NCBI GenBank assembly: GCA_017302135.1
Contig: JAFLDZ010000014.1
Coordinates: 25,565 to 89,564, forward strand
Direction: 5' to 3'
Length of the DNA stretch: 64,000 nt
Source of the DNA: Lysobacterales bacterium
Lineage (GTDB): Bacteria > Pseudomonadota > Gammaproteobacteria > Xanthomonadales > Xanthomonadaceae
Of this stretch, positions 18,094 through 27,097 are shown one piece after another. Under the pieces are notes generated by a model, which had not been told where the DNA came from, did no database searches, and was given only the letters and a program-made list of their open reading frames with translations. The first letter of the stretch is position 1. Each line of letters opens with the position of its first letter. The position numbers and the translations under genes were made by a program.

Positions 18094-18443
18094 TGATCCG
18101 ATGAATGGTGGGCGGCGGCTGGGCTGGCTCGGGCGGGGGTTGAGGAGCGCTGCTGCTGGGCGCCAAGAGCGCCCCACTCAGCCCATCGCGCGGAATCGCC
18201 CGCGTCTTCGCGGGCGCGGCCCGTCGCCACCAGCATGTCGAGCAGTTGCGGCTGTCGCTTTTTCCACGGGCCGCACGCGATGAAGCGTTCGGCGTTCAGC
18301 GCGAGCAGTCGTTCCAGCACCGCATCGTCGAAGGCGTGTTTGGCTTCGTCGCGAGTCTGGCCTTCGGCGGGCGCGTCGTTGCCGTGCGCCACGCGCAGCA
18401 GCGGCACCGGATCGGAGCAGCCGTAGGCGTCGAGGACGGCGGC
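18084..18443 (-). pseudogene. Decayed C-terminal remnant of a restriction-type DNA methylase
   Basis: A minus-strand frame reads AVLDAYG, then ~25 residues later DAVLERLLALNAER. This pairing is typical of the C-terminus of large type II (Eco57I/PglX-like) methylase-nucleases. Upstream of 18443 the frame dissolves into Pro/Arg-rich noise with no homologous body, and downstream it runs into the yjfI promoter. Only ~75 residues look genuine. It is best read as a relic of a lost restriction system. The family call is from pattern memory and is tentative. Confidence 0.45.
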
Positions 18444-18604
18444 GGCCGTCGGCCCGGCCGGAGCCCCGCGCGCAGGCCCGTCGGATCAGGCCGCAAACCC
18501 GTATCTGGCCGGGGCTTCGTCGACTCGGGCCTGGTCGACCGGACGACTTCGGTCATGGGGTGCGCCTGTGGCGTACCGTCTATGCCATCGCCGCGAAAAA
18601 AACA

Positions 18605-18627
18605 GGTGCGCCAGAGCGCACCCTATG
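18605..18627. repeat. Dispersed small palindrome, ATAGGGTGCGC type, copy 1
   Basis: GGTGCGCCAGAGCGCACC followed by CTATG forms a hairpin. The same unit, with a different four-base loop, occurs at 55185-55207, 36.5 kb away. It lies beyond the oleA terminator. Confidence 0.65.
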
Positions 18628-18653
18628 GGGCAGCCGCGCCGGACAACGAAAAA

Positions 18654-18673
18654 CCCCCGGCCGGGGCCGGGGG
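18654..18673 (-). terminator. Rho-independent terminator of oleA
   Basis: On the minus strand a GC-only perfect stem (CCCCCGGCC with its complement, two-base loop) is followed directly by five T residues. It lies 70 bases after the oleA stop and closes oleA as a separate transcript. Confidence 0.85.
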
Positions 18674-18742
18674 CTGGGTTTCACTTCAGCGGTGGCGATG
18701 AGCGCCGGGAAGCCTGCGGGAGCGGGCTTGCCAGACCACTGC

Positions 18743-19759
18743 TTACCAGACGACTTCAGCCATCGAGCAGTTCAAGCCGGAGCCGATGCCCAGGAGGGCG
18801 ACGCGGTCGCCCTTCTTCAGGCGGCCCATCTCGCGCAGCTTGCTGAGCACGATCGGCACGGAAGCAGGACCGATGTTGCCGTGTTCGCCGAAGATGGTCA
18901 GGACCTTTTTCGGGTCGATGCCGAAGGCTTCGACCATGGCCTGGGTGTGGACCTTGCTGACCTGGTGGATGACGAATTCGTCGACTTCGTCGACTGCCCA
19001 GCCCAGCGCCAGTTTGGCGGCGGCGAAGGTCTTGGACGCCAGTTTCATGCCTTCGATCAGCAGCATCTTGGTGTCGGTGACCATGCGGTCGAGGTTGCCG
19101 CGGCAGAGGGTGTTCCACTGGGTGGCGGCGCGGCTGACGCCGCCGCGGTAGCGCGGTGCGCCCGGGGCCAGCTCGGCGCGGGCGAGGACCATGCCGGCGG
19201 CGCCGCAGCCCAGGGTGAGCGTGGCCATTTCGTTGCGGAACTCTTCTTCGGTCATGTCCGGGCTGGCCATGCGCGTCAGGGTTTTTTCGTAGGCCAGATT
19301 GGCGGTTTCGCCGTCGACGATCAGCGCGTAGTCGATTTCGCCGCGTTCGATCATGCGGCTGGCGATGTCCATGCCGTTGAGGAAGGCGAGACAGGCGTTG
19401 GCGACGTCGAAGTTCTGGCAGGTGTCGGAAAGGCCGAGGTTGCCGCAGACGATGCTGGCGGTGGACGGCTCCAGGTAGTCGCGGCTGACCGAGGTGTTGA
19501 CCAGCAGGCCGATCCGGGAGGGGTCGATGCCGGCATCGGCCAGCGCCTTCACGCCGGCGAGGGTGGCGGCATCGGAGGCTTCGACGCCGTCGTCCCAGAG
19601 ACGGCGGGAGTGGATGCCGGCGATATCTTCGAGAACGTTGGACTTGATGCCCAGACGGTCGAGGGTCGGCTTGAGCCGGGCGTTGATCTCGGCGGAGGTC
19701 AGTTGGCGCGGGGCATCGATGTGCGCCAGGCCGGCAATCGCGACGTGTTGAAACAGCAT
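18743..19759 (-). CDS. oleA: OleA, head-to-head acyl-CoA condensing thiolase-fold enzyme
   Basis: A 338-residue KAS III-like enzyme has the catalytic cysteine in FDVANACLAF (Cys ~123), the conserved Glu in DYLEPST (~97), HQVSKVHTQ for the active histidine and GEHGNIGPAS for the asparagine. OleA joins two fatty acyl-CoAs head to head by a non-decarboxylative Claisen condensation and so starts olefin synthesis. MLFQHVAIAG at 19759 is the natural start. The gene stands alone with its own terminator, 12.3 kb from oleB, unlike the compact oleABCD clusters of Xanthomonas. Confidence 0.92.
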   Translation of the reverse strand: MLFQHVAIAGLAHIDAPRQLTSAEINARLKPTLDRLGIKSNVLEDIAGIHSRRLWDDGVEASDAATLAGVKALADAGIDPSRIGLLVNTSVSRDYLEPSTASIVCGNLGLSDTCQNFDVANACLAFLNGMDIASRMIERGEIDYALIVDGETANLAYEKTLTRMASPDMTEEEFRNEMATLTLGCGAAGMVLARAELAPGAPRYRGGVSRAATQWNTLCRGNLDRMVTDTKMLLIEGMKLASKTFAAAKLALGWAVDEVDEFVIHQVSKVHTQAMVEAFGIDPKKVLTIFGEHGNIGPASVPIVLSKLREMGRLKKGDRVALLGIGSGLNCSMAEVVW

Positions 19760-19946
19760 GAGGTGTTCAGCCGTAAAACAGACAGGAACCGTATAGGGTA
19801 CTGGCTTCGGCGCCTCAGCGCATGCCGGTACCGGGCCAGAGGCCGTTTTCCCGGTTCCCGGACGCCCGGAAACCCCGTTCGCGGCCACTCCTGGGGCTTC
19901 TGGAGGCCTGCCGGCGGTAGTGTCCGGTGCCTCATGCGCCTGCCGC

Positions 19947-20276
19947 TTACCTCATACAGCGCCAGGCAATGAAGCGCTGGGCACCGGATTCGGGCGGCGC
20001 GACCGGCTGCACGGTGTCGGCACCGAGCCCCGGGGCTTCGTTGCGCGCCAGCGTTTCCAGCTCTTCGCGCACCTTGAGATGGTTGCGTTCATAAAAGGCG
20101 ACGCTGTCCTTCACCGAGACTTCGATTTCGCCGCGCTTCTCGCAGCCGGTCGGCGCCTGGGTCACGACCTTCACTGCGGAGGCGCCGGGCGCCATGTGGA
20201 CCCAGGTGCAGGCTGTGGCGCTGGCGGTCAGGACTGCGATGGCGAGGATGCGCAAAGGTTTCGTTCTTGAAGGCAA
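19947..20276 (-). CDS. Small DUF4156-type lipoprotein
   Basis: A ~109-residue product has a signal sequence ending in a lipobox-like TASATAC, so it is probably a lipoprotein. The body (PTGCEKRGEIEVSVKDSVAF then ELETLARNEAPGLGADTV) resembles DUF4156. No ATG fits: the nearest ATG-led frame adds an unlikely hydrophilic leader, while TTG at 20276 or 20255 gives a normal signal peptide. The TTG start is an inference. Function is unknown. Confidence 0.7.
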   Translation of the reverse strand: MPSRTKPLRILAIAVLTASATACTWVHMAPGASAVKVVTQAPTGCEKRGEIEVSVKDSVAFYERNHLKVREELETLARNEAPGLGADTVQPVAPPESGAQRFIAWRCMR

Positions 20277-20312
20277 GGTTCTGGAAAACACGATTCGGTA
20301 CTCCGGAAATAA

Positions 20313-20339
20313 CGATGCCCACCATGATGGTGGGCATCG
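20313..20339. repeat. Perfect 12-base inverted repeat
   Basis: CGATGCCCACCA and its exact complement are separated by three bases. It lies in the 165-base gap between the M16 peptidase stop and the lipoprotein start. With no T tract it may be an operator for the lipoprotein gene or a factor-assisted terminator. Confidence 0.6.
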
Positions 20340-20441
20340 ACTGAATCGGACAATCATCGCTGCAGCGGGCGGAAAAAACAGAACCTCGTCGTTTACCGCC
20401 ACACGCCGTGCGCACGGCGCTGAATCACCGGGCGTATCAGG

Positions 20442-23315
20442 TCACTTGCGGGCGGGCTTGCCATCGGCATCGACGATGAAGACCTCGCCGAACTTCAGCG
20501 CGCGCACCGGCTTTTCGATCTGCTTCAGATCGCCGACCACCACCCAGGTCAGCGCGTCCGGATCGACGGTCGCAGCTGCGGCTTTGACCTGCTCCGGGGT
20601 GAGCCCTTCGATCTCGGCCTTGCGCTGGAACACGTAGTCGTCGGGACGGCCGTAGCGGACGATGCCGCCGAGCGTGCCGAGCACGGCGCCTGCGGTTTCG
20701 TACGAACCCGGCAGGCCGCGGATCTCGGTGGACTGGATCTTGGAGACTTCCTCGGGCTTGGGCGGCGCCTTGCCGCTCGCGTATTCGGAAATCTCGCGCT
20801 GCATTTCCTTCAGCGATTCGGCGGTCTTGTCGATCTGCACCGCCGCGAACGCCATCCACGGCCGCTGACCCTGCGCGCCGGTGACCGAGCTGTAGGAACC
20901 GTAGGCCCAATGTTTGTCTTCACGGAGATTCATGTTCAGACGCGAGGAGAACTCGCCGCCGAGCACGGAGTTGGCGATATCGAACTTCACCGCACCCGGA
21001 TCGCGGGTCGAGGGCACCAGTTGGCCGACGTAGAGATTGGCCTGCACCGCGCCCGGCTGGTCGATCAGATACACGCGCGGCTTGCGCGGGATCGCGACTT
21101 CGGGAATCGCACCGTTGCTGCGGGTGGCGCCTTCGCTCTTCCAGTCGCCGAGGTGCTTTTCCAGCACCGGCACGATTTCTTTCAGCGTGGTGTCGCCGAC
21201 CACGAGCAGCGTGGCTTCTTCGGGACGCACCCAGCGGGCGTGATAGGCGAGCAAATCGTCGCGGGTCAGCGAGCCGATCGACGCTTCGGTGCCGGTGCCG
21301 CTGAACGGGATCGCATACGGATGGCCTTCGCCGTACAGCAGCGGCGGCAGCACGCGCAGGGCCGCGCCGTTGGGGCGGGCTTTTTCCTGGGCGATGCCGG
21401 CGATCCAGCTCGCCTTGACGCGCTCGACTTCGTTCTGGTCGAAGCGCGGACGGCGCAGCATGTCGGCGAACAGCGCCACCGACGGATCGAGATTCTGCTT
21501 CAGCGCCGACAGACCGGCGCTGGCGCCGTCGAGATTGGCGCCTGCGCTGAGATTGGCGCCCAGCGATTCGGCGCGATTACCGAACGCGATGGCGTCGTAG
21601 TCGCCCGCGCCTTCGTCGAGCATGCCCATGGCGAAGCTCGATGTGCCGAGTTTGGCGCCCTGGTCGGCCACGAAACCGCCGCCGAAGAGATAGCTCATCT
21701 GCACCACCGGCACGCCTTCGCGCTCCGCGAGGATGATCTTCGTGCCGTTCTTCAGCGTGGCGCGCTGCAGCGACGGGAATTTCAGCTCCGGGAACTGGCT
21801 GGGCACCGGCACGCCGGCGCTGCGGTCGACGGCGCTGGGCTTGGTCTTGTACTTGGGATCGATCGCCGGCAGGGTCAGCGCGGTCGGCGTGACCGCCGCG
21901 TCTTCGGGCAGCGGCTTGCGCTCGCCCGGGGTCACGACGAGGGTGTGGCTGCCCTTGCCCGCGCCGAGCCACTGGACGCCGGCGGTCTTGACCTGGGCGA
22001 CGGTCGCGGCGTTGATGGTCCGCAGACTGTTGCGGAAGCAGCCGGGATTGCCGGTGTAGACCATGCATTCGGCCAACACGTCGGCCTTGCCGCCGAAGCC
22101 GCCGATGCGCTCGACGCCGCGGGTGAAGCCGGCCTTGATCACGGTGCGGGCCTGATCGAGTTCGATCTGGCTCGGGCCGTCGCGCAGGAGTTTCTTCAGT
22201 TCCTCATCGATCGCGGCTTCGACCTTGGCCGGGTCGACGCCCTGCTTCACGGTCGCGCTGATGAAGAAATTCGAGCTGAGCTGCGAAGTGAAGACCGATG
22301 CGCTGATGTTGTCGACCGACTTGTCGGTGTGCAAAAGACGCTGGTCAAGCCGCGACGAGCGGCTGCCACCGAGCACCTGCGACAACAGCTGCAGGCGGTC
22401 GGCGTCGACCGAACCGGACTGGGCGACGTTCCACACGCGATACACGCGGGCCTGCGGGACCTTGTCGGTGAGCGCGGAGCGGGAATCGGTCGCCAGCGGC
22501 GAGACGTCGACCTTCGGCTGCGCCATGGTCGGGCTGGCCGGAATATGGCCGAAATACCGGGCGACTTTTTCCTTGGCGGTGGCCAGGTCGATGTCGCCGG
22601 CCAGCACCAGCACCGCGTTGTTCGGGCCGTACCAGGTGCGGAACCAGTTCTTCACGTCATCCAGCGACGCGGCGTTGAGATCGGCCATCGAGCCGATGGT
22701 GCTGTGATGGTAGGGATGCGTTTCCGGGTACATCGCTTTGCCGAGCAGGTCGAACACCTGGCCGTAAGGCTGGTTCTCGCCCTGGCGCTTCTCGTTCTGG
22801 ACCACGCCGCGCTGTTCGTCGAGGGTCGCCTGGTCGATCGCGCCGAGCAGATGGCCCATGCGGTCGGACTCCATCCACAGCGCCATGTCCAGCGCGGTGG
22901 TCGGCACGTTCTCGAAGTAATTGGTGCGGTCCGAGTTGGTGGTGCCGTTCTGGTCGGTGGCGCCGGCCAGCTCGAAGGGTTCGAAGAATTCGCCCGGATG
23001 ATTTTCCGAGCCGTTGAACATCAGGTGCTCGAACAGATGCGCGAAACCGGTGCGCCCCTTCGGCTCGTCCTTGCTGCCGACGTGATACCAGATGTTCACC
23101 GCCACGATCGGCGCCTTGCGGTCGGTGTGCACGATCACGCGCAGCCCGTTGGGCAGGGTGAACTGCTGGTACGGGATGTCGACCTCGGCGCTGCGCGTCG
23201 TCTTGGCGTGCGCCTCAAGCGGGACCAGCGACAGGCTGCCGCCGAGCGCGGCGGTCAGTGCGAGCGCGAGAAGGCCGTGTTTGAGCGCGGACGTGCGCGG
23301 ACGGACGATGGACAT
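20442..23315 (-). CDS. Secreted two-domain M16 zinc metallopeptidase (pitrilysin family)
   Basis: A 957-residue protein has a signal peptide (residues 1-37, ending AHA). The inverted zinc motif HLFEH lies at 93-97 and a second, non-catalytic M16 half starts near 520, so this is a tandem M16A/C-type chain. It probably acts in the periplasm on peptides. The ATG at 23315 has CAGGAGTT six bases upstream; the frame extends much further upstream only as noise over the SDR gene's complement. It is divergent from the SDR gene. Confidence 0.92.
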   Translation of the reverse strand: MSIVRPRTSALKHGLLALALTAALGGSLSLVPLEAHAKTTRSAEVDIPYQQFTLPNGLRVIVHTDRKAPIVAVNIWYHVGSKDEPKGRTGFAHLFEHLMFNGSENHPGEFFEPFELAGATDQNGTTNSDRTNYFENVPTTALDMALWMESDRMGHLLGAIDQATLDEQRGVVQNEKRQGENQPYGQVFDLLGKAMYPETHPYHHSTIGSMADLNAASLDDVKNWFRTWYGPNNAVLVLAGDIDLATAKEKVARYFGHIPASPTMAQPKVDVSPLATDSRSALTDKVPQARVYRVWNVAQSGSVDADRLQLLSQVLGGSRSSRLDQRLLHTDKSVDNISASVFTSQLSSNFFISATVKQGVDPAKVEAAIDEELKKLLRDGPSQIELDQARTVIKAGFTRGVERIGGFGGKADVLAECMVYTGNPGCFRNSLRTINAATVAQVKTAGVQWLGAGKGSHTLVVTPGERKPLPEDAAVTPTALTLPAIDPKYKTKPSAVDRSAGVPVPSQFPELKFPSLQRATLKNGTKIILAEREGVPVVQMSYLFGGGFVADQGAKLGTSSFAMGMLDEGAGDYDAIAFGNRAESLGANLSAGANLDGASAGLSALKQNLDPSVALFADMLRRPRFDQNEVERVKASWIAGIAQEKARPNGAALRVLPPLLYGEGHPYAIPFSGTGTEASIGSLTRDDLLAYHARWVRPEEATLLVVGDTTLKEIVPVLEKHLGDWKSEGATRSNGAIPEVAIPRKPRVYLIDQPGAVQANLYVGQLVPSTRDPGAVKFDIANSVLGGEFSSRLNMNLREDKHWAYGSYSSVTGAQGQRPWMAFAAVQIDKTAESLKEMQREISEYASGKAPPKPEEVSKIQSTEIRGLPGSYETAGAVLGTLGGIVRYGRPDDYVFQRKAEIEGLTPEQVKAAAATVDPDALTWVVVGDLKQIEKPVRALKFGEVFIVDADGKPARK

Positions 23316-23504
23316 GCGGAACTCCTGGAAACATGGAATGGGTGGGTCTGGCAGCGCCTGACTGGACATCGGCAGGCTGGACTTCGATCGCGGCGCGCCG
23401 GTTTGGACAGCACCGGGCCAGCGTTGCATGCTAACGAGCCCGCCAGGGCATGACACTAGGCCACAAGTCCCGGCCCACCGCCCACTACCGCTCGGAGCCT
23501 TCCC

Positions 23505-24233
23505 ATGCCACTGCATTGCCTCGTGACCGGCGCCAACCGCGGAATCGGTCTGGCCTTCGTCCGCCACCTGCTGGCGCGCGGCGACCGGGTGATCGCCACC
23601 TGCCGCCACCCCGGCAAGGCCACCGCCCTGAACACGCTGGCCGGCGAATACCCCGGCCGTCTGCACGTCCTGCCGCTGGACGTCGCCGATGCCAGGTCCC
23701 GCGCCGAACTGGTCCGCGAACTGCCGCTGGTCTGCGGCGGCGATGTCGGAAAAGATGAAACCGGAAAGCCGGTCATCGACCTGCTGATCAACAATGCCGG
23801 CGTACTGCATTCCGGCGAACGCTTCGGCGCGCTGTCCGCCGCGCATCTGGAAGACAGCTTCCGGACCAACGCCGCCGGCCCGCTGCTGTTGACCGAAGCG
23901 CTGGCGGTCACGCTGGCCGATGGCGGCTGCGTCGCCAATGTGTCGTCGCAGTTGGGCTCCATCGCCAACACCACCCGCTTCGGCACGCCCAGCTACAACA
24001 TCAGCAAGGCCGCGCAGAACATGGCGACCGTGCTGCTGGCGCACGCGCTGCGCGAGCGCGGCATCAAAGTGGTCGCGCTGCATCCGGGCTGGGTGCAGAC
24101 CGACATGGGCGGCGATGGCGCGCAGATCTCCGTGGACGACTCGGTGGCCGGTCTGCTCCGTGTGATCGATGCGCTCAAGCCTGACGACAGCGGCAAATTC
24201 CTGGACTGGCAGGGTGCGGCCATGCCGTGGTGA
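23505..24233 (+). CDS. Short-chain dehydrogenase/reductase
   Basis: This 242-residue Rossmann-fold enzyme has TGANRGIG at residues 8-15 for NAD(P) binding, NNAG near 100, and the catalytic Ser plus YNISK (Tyr-x-x-x-Lys) near 160. It is close in pattern to the carbonyl-reductase/CsgA-like SDRs. Substrate is unknown. The next gene begins 95 bases downstream. Confidence 0.9.
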   Translation: MPLHCLVTGANRGIGLAFVRHLLARGDRVIATCRHPGKATALNTLAGEYPGRLHVLPLDVADARSRAELVRELPLVCGGDVGKDETGKPVIDLLINNAGVLHSGERFGALSAAHLEDSFRTNAAGPLLLTEALAVTLADGGCVANVSSQLGSIANTTRFGTPSYNISKAAQNMATVLLAHALRERGIKVVALHPGWVQTDMGGDGAQISVDDSVAGLLRVIDALKPDDSGKFLDWQGAAMPW

Positions 24234-24328
24234 CAGGCACGAAGCCGCCGATCCACCGCAGCGGATCGACATCGCGTCGGCACGCACGGACGCGCATCCA
24301 ATTCTGCGCGCCCCGCGTACGTTTCGGA

Positions 24329-25090
24329 ATGTGGACCCCTCACGCCGCTGTCGCCCTGATGCTGTGCTGTGCGATCACGGTGCCGGCCCACGCCGCATTG
24401 GTCGCGATGGAGGGCAACGCCCGCGACCCGGACAATCACCGCCTGCTCTATCGCGAAGCGCATCTGATCCGCCGCGAGGGCGAACGCCCCGTCGAACGCA
24501 TGGTGTTGTATCGCTGCCCCAACGGTGTCGCCTTCGCACGCAAGACCGTCGATTACCGCAACTCTGCACTGGCGCCGGACTTCGAACTGGTCGACGCGCG
24601 CGGCTATCGCGAAGGGCTGCGACGCGAACAGGGCAAACCCGTGGTCTGGAGCGGCAAGAGCCCAGCGCGAGGGTTGGGCGCCGCCAAGGCGCCTCTGGTG
24701 GCGGACGCCGGTTTCGACGAATTCATGCGTCAACGTTGGCCGCAACTCATCGCCGGGAAGCCACAGGCGCTTGCCTTCGCGGTCCCCGCGTTCGGGCGTA
24801 GCCTGCCGTTCAAGGTGCGCAGCCTCGGGCCCGACAACAGCGATATCGTCCATCACTTCGAACTGCATCTGGACGGTCTGCTGGGCGTGGTCGCCTCCAA
24901 GATCCGTCTGGAATACGACAACCGCGACCGGCGGCTTCTCCATTTCACTGGACTGACCAATATCCGCGATGCGCGCGGCGATCAGATCGAAGCCCGGATC
25001 GGATTCCCGCAGGCACCTCAGCCGGCCGATGCGCAGCGCTGGCAATCCGCTGCAGATGAGCCGCTGGCGGCATGCCCGCTCGGGCGTTGA
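24329..25090 (+). CDS. Secreted protein of unknown function
   Basis: A 253-residue product has a signal peptide (MWTPHAAVALMLCCAITVPAH). The mature part has no catalytic motif I recognise; it is rich in beta-type segments such as DIVHHFELHLDGLLGVVASK. The ATG at 24329 is preferred over a GTG start 102 bases upstream because only it gives a signal sequence. The gene sits between the SDR and trmL genes, with 24 bases to trmL, so it may share their transcript. Confidence 0.7.
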   Translation: MWTPHAAVALMLCCAITVPAHAALVAMEGNARDPDNHRLLYREAHLIRREGERPVERMVLYRCPNGVAFARKTVDYRNSALAPDFELVDARGYREGLRREQGKPVVWSGKSPARGLGAAKAPLVADAGFDEFMRQRWPQLIAGKPQALAFAVPAFGRSLPFKVRSLGPDNSDIVHHFELHLDGLLGVVASKIRLEYDNRDRRLLHFTGLTNIRDARGDQIEARIGFPQAPQPADAQRWQSAADEPLAACPLGR

Positions 25091-25114
25091 ACGCGCGACA
25101 CGGCACAATGACGC

Positions 25115-25582
25115 ATGCTCGACGTCATCCTCTACCAGCCCGAAATCCCGCCGAACACCGGCAACGTCATCCGCCTGTGCGCGAACACAGGCGCGCGGCT
25201 GCATCTGATCCGTCCGCTCGGGTTCACGCTGGAAGACGCGCAGCTGCGGCGCGCGGGTCTGGACTATCACGAGTACGCGCAGTTGCGGGTGCACGATACG
25301 CTGGACGCTGCGCTGGCCATGATTTCGCCCGCACGACTGTTCGCGCTGAGCACGCGCAATTCGACGCGCTACGACCGGGTCGCGTTCGCGCCCGGGGATG
25401 CGTTTTTGTTCGGACCGGAAACCCGTGGCCTGCCGGATGATGTGCTGAATGCGATTCCCGACGGCCAGCGATTGCGGCTGCCGATGCGGCCGGACAACCG
25501 CAGCTTGAACCTGTCGAATGCGGTGGCGGTGGTGGTGTTCGAAGCGTGGCGGCAGCAGGGCTTCGCGGGCGCGTCGAACTAG
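25115..25582 (+). CDS. trmL: TrmL, tRNA (cytidine/uridine-34 2'-O)-methyltransferase
   Basis: The 155-residue SPOUT-class protein has the family's start LDVILYQPEIPPNTGNVIRL, the motif 2 segment FLFGPETRGLP near 105 and motif 3 RLPMRPDNRSLNLSNAVAVV near 130. These form the knotted SAM-binding site. TrmL methylates the wobble ribose of certain leucine tRNAs. Length matches E. coli TrmL. Confidence 0.95.
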   Translation: MLDVILYQPEIPPNTGNVIRLCANTGARLHLIRPLGFTLEDAQLRRAGLDYHEYAQLRVHDTLDAALAMISPARLFALSTRNSTRYDRVAFAPGDAFLFGPETRGLPDDVLNAIPDGQRLRLPMRPDNRSLNLSNAVAVVVFEAWRQQGFAGASN

Positions 25583-25759
25583 CGCGACCCGTCGCGCAGT
25601 TCGGACTTCCACTGCGGCACTTCCGATCACGGCACGTACGCGAACGCCTTCCCTGGCACCCGCGCATCGGCCGGTCCCGCAGCGGCGGGACACTCGTACG
25701 CGACATTCCCTGTCGCGCGGGCGGTACGCGCTTCGTCCGCCCTTCGTTGTCTGTCGCGA

Positions 25760-26131
25760 TTATTTCTTCGGTTTACCGGATGTCTGCGGATCCTGGCCCC
25801 GACTGTTCATCGCCAGATAGGTCTTGTATTCCTCGCCGCTGAGCGCGCCGTCGGCGTTGGCGTCGGCCTGATCGAATACCGCCTGCAGCGACGGAATGGT
25901 CGCGGCCTCGGTCTTGGTCAGATTGCCGTCCTTGTCGGTGTCGAGATCGGCCCAGGTTTTCTTGGCCGGCGCAGCGTCGCTCTGCGGCGCGGGGCTCGCG
26001 GGCTGAGTCGCGGTGGTCTGCGCAGGGTCCTGTGCGGTGGGCGTGGTGCTTTGGGCGAACGCCATCGGCGCCGCAAGCGCGGCGGACAGGGCCAGCAGGC
26101 CCGTCAAACGAAGATTGATCTGTTTTGTCAT
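25760..26131 (-). CDS. Secreted EF-hand protein
   Basis: A 123-residue protein has a signal peptide (ending AFA at ~26), a Thr/Pro/Ala linker, then two EF-hand loops: DTDKDGNLTKTE (~64-75) and DANADGALSGEE (~88-99). Both keep the calcium-ligand spacing. It is probably a periplasmic calcium-binding protein. The 273 bases upstream (26132-26404) show no gene. Confidence 0.88.
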   Translation of the reverse strand: MTKQINLRLTGLLALSAALAAPMAFAQSTTPTAQDPAQTTATQPASPAPQSDAAPAKKTWADLDTDKDGNLTKTEAATIPSLQAVFDQADANADGALSGEEYKTYLAMNSRGQDPQTSGKPKK

Positions 26132-26404
26132 GGTGTGGTTCTCCGGAGTTGCATGAAGGAGCGATCGGCCCGGTCATCCCGCACCGACCGCAGCGACACC
26201 ATGCGAATCCCGCCATGAATCGAAACCATGCCGCAAACGTGAACGCAACGCGGCGTTAACCAACGATCCTCGCGATCGCGCTAGGCGCGGCGAACGACGC
26301 ACGCAAACACTGGCCCATCGCGGAACAAACTGAACGCGCAACGCGCGGCGCACGCTGAATCGAACACAACCTTCACGAACCGCCGCTCAACCACAGCCGC
26401 TGCG

Positions 26405-26725
26405 TTACAACATCGCCAACGCGCGCTCGATTTCATCTTGCGATGCCGGTCTCACGACGCGCGTCAGTTCGACGCCATCGCGCAGCACCAGCACACTGGG
26501 CCAGAGTTTGATTCCGAAACTGCGCCCCAACGGACGTCCCGGACCGTCTTCGATCTTCAGATGCCGCACGTCGTCGCGCGCGGCCAGCGCCGCTTTCAGC
26601 AATGGTTGCGCGCCGATGCAGTGCGGACACCACGGCGCGCCGAATTCGAGCACGACCGCGCCGCTCATCATGTCGACATCCGCACGTGCCGGTTCGCGAT
26701 CCGCGTATGCATGCACATAAGACAT
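26405..26725 (-). CDS. Thioredoxin-family protein
   Basis: The 106-residue protein has a CPHC active site in GAPWCPHCIGA (~29-39), the cis-proline in KLWPSVLVLRDG, and no signal peptide. The CPHC motif is that of DsbA-like enzymes but the size and fold pattern are thioredoxin. It probably acts as a cytoplasmic thiol reductase or peroxiredoxin partner. Confidence 0.9.
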   Translation of the reverse strand: MSYVHAYADREPARADVDMMSGAVVLEFGAPWCPHCIGAQPLLKAALAARDDVRHLKIEDGPGRPLGRSFGIKLWPSVLVLRDGVELTRVVRPASQDEIERALAML

Positions 26726-27097
26726 GGTTCGTTCCTCTGGTGTTGAATATCGGTATCGATCGAATGACTGCCGTCATGCGGTCGCATTGCATGATGCCAC
26801 GACGAGATCGCGGGCGATCGACGACAGCGAACGTGTTCGATACGAATCCGCATCGCGCTGCGTCCGGACAGCACGAAGTTACATTGCGCTAACAATGCAG
26901 CGCGTATGGTTCAACGACGCTGCGATGCACTTCTGCAGCGTCGCCTCGGAAGCGCCGCACCTCCTTTCACTCTCCGCTCCGGGCATCACTCTCCGTCTTC
27001 GACGGGTATCGCGGCCACGCCGCTTTCGATCCACGCGAAGCGCATGCTTTGAAAAGCATGTTGCCGAGATGTGTTGATCGCTTCAACGAGAACAATC
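26726..27097. other. Intergenic stretch without a supported gene
   Basis: These 372 bases separate the divergent thioredoxin and fasciclin genes. Short frames exist but have no ribosome sites or family pattern. GAGAACAATC before 27098 is a plausible ribosome site for the fasciclin gene. No clear promoter or repeat was identified. Confidence 0.5.

Noticed and set aside
20910..23453. An 847-residue + strand frame
   Set aside because: It is the shadow of the M16 peptidase gene, which has a signal peptide and an HLFEH zinc motif.
23316..24287. N-terminal extension of the M16 peptidase frame of 324 residues
   Set aside because: It runs opposite the SDR gene; the signal peptide and ribosome site fix the start at 23315.
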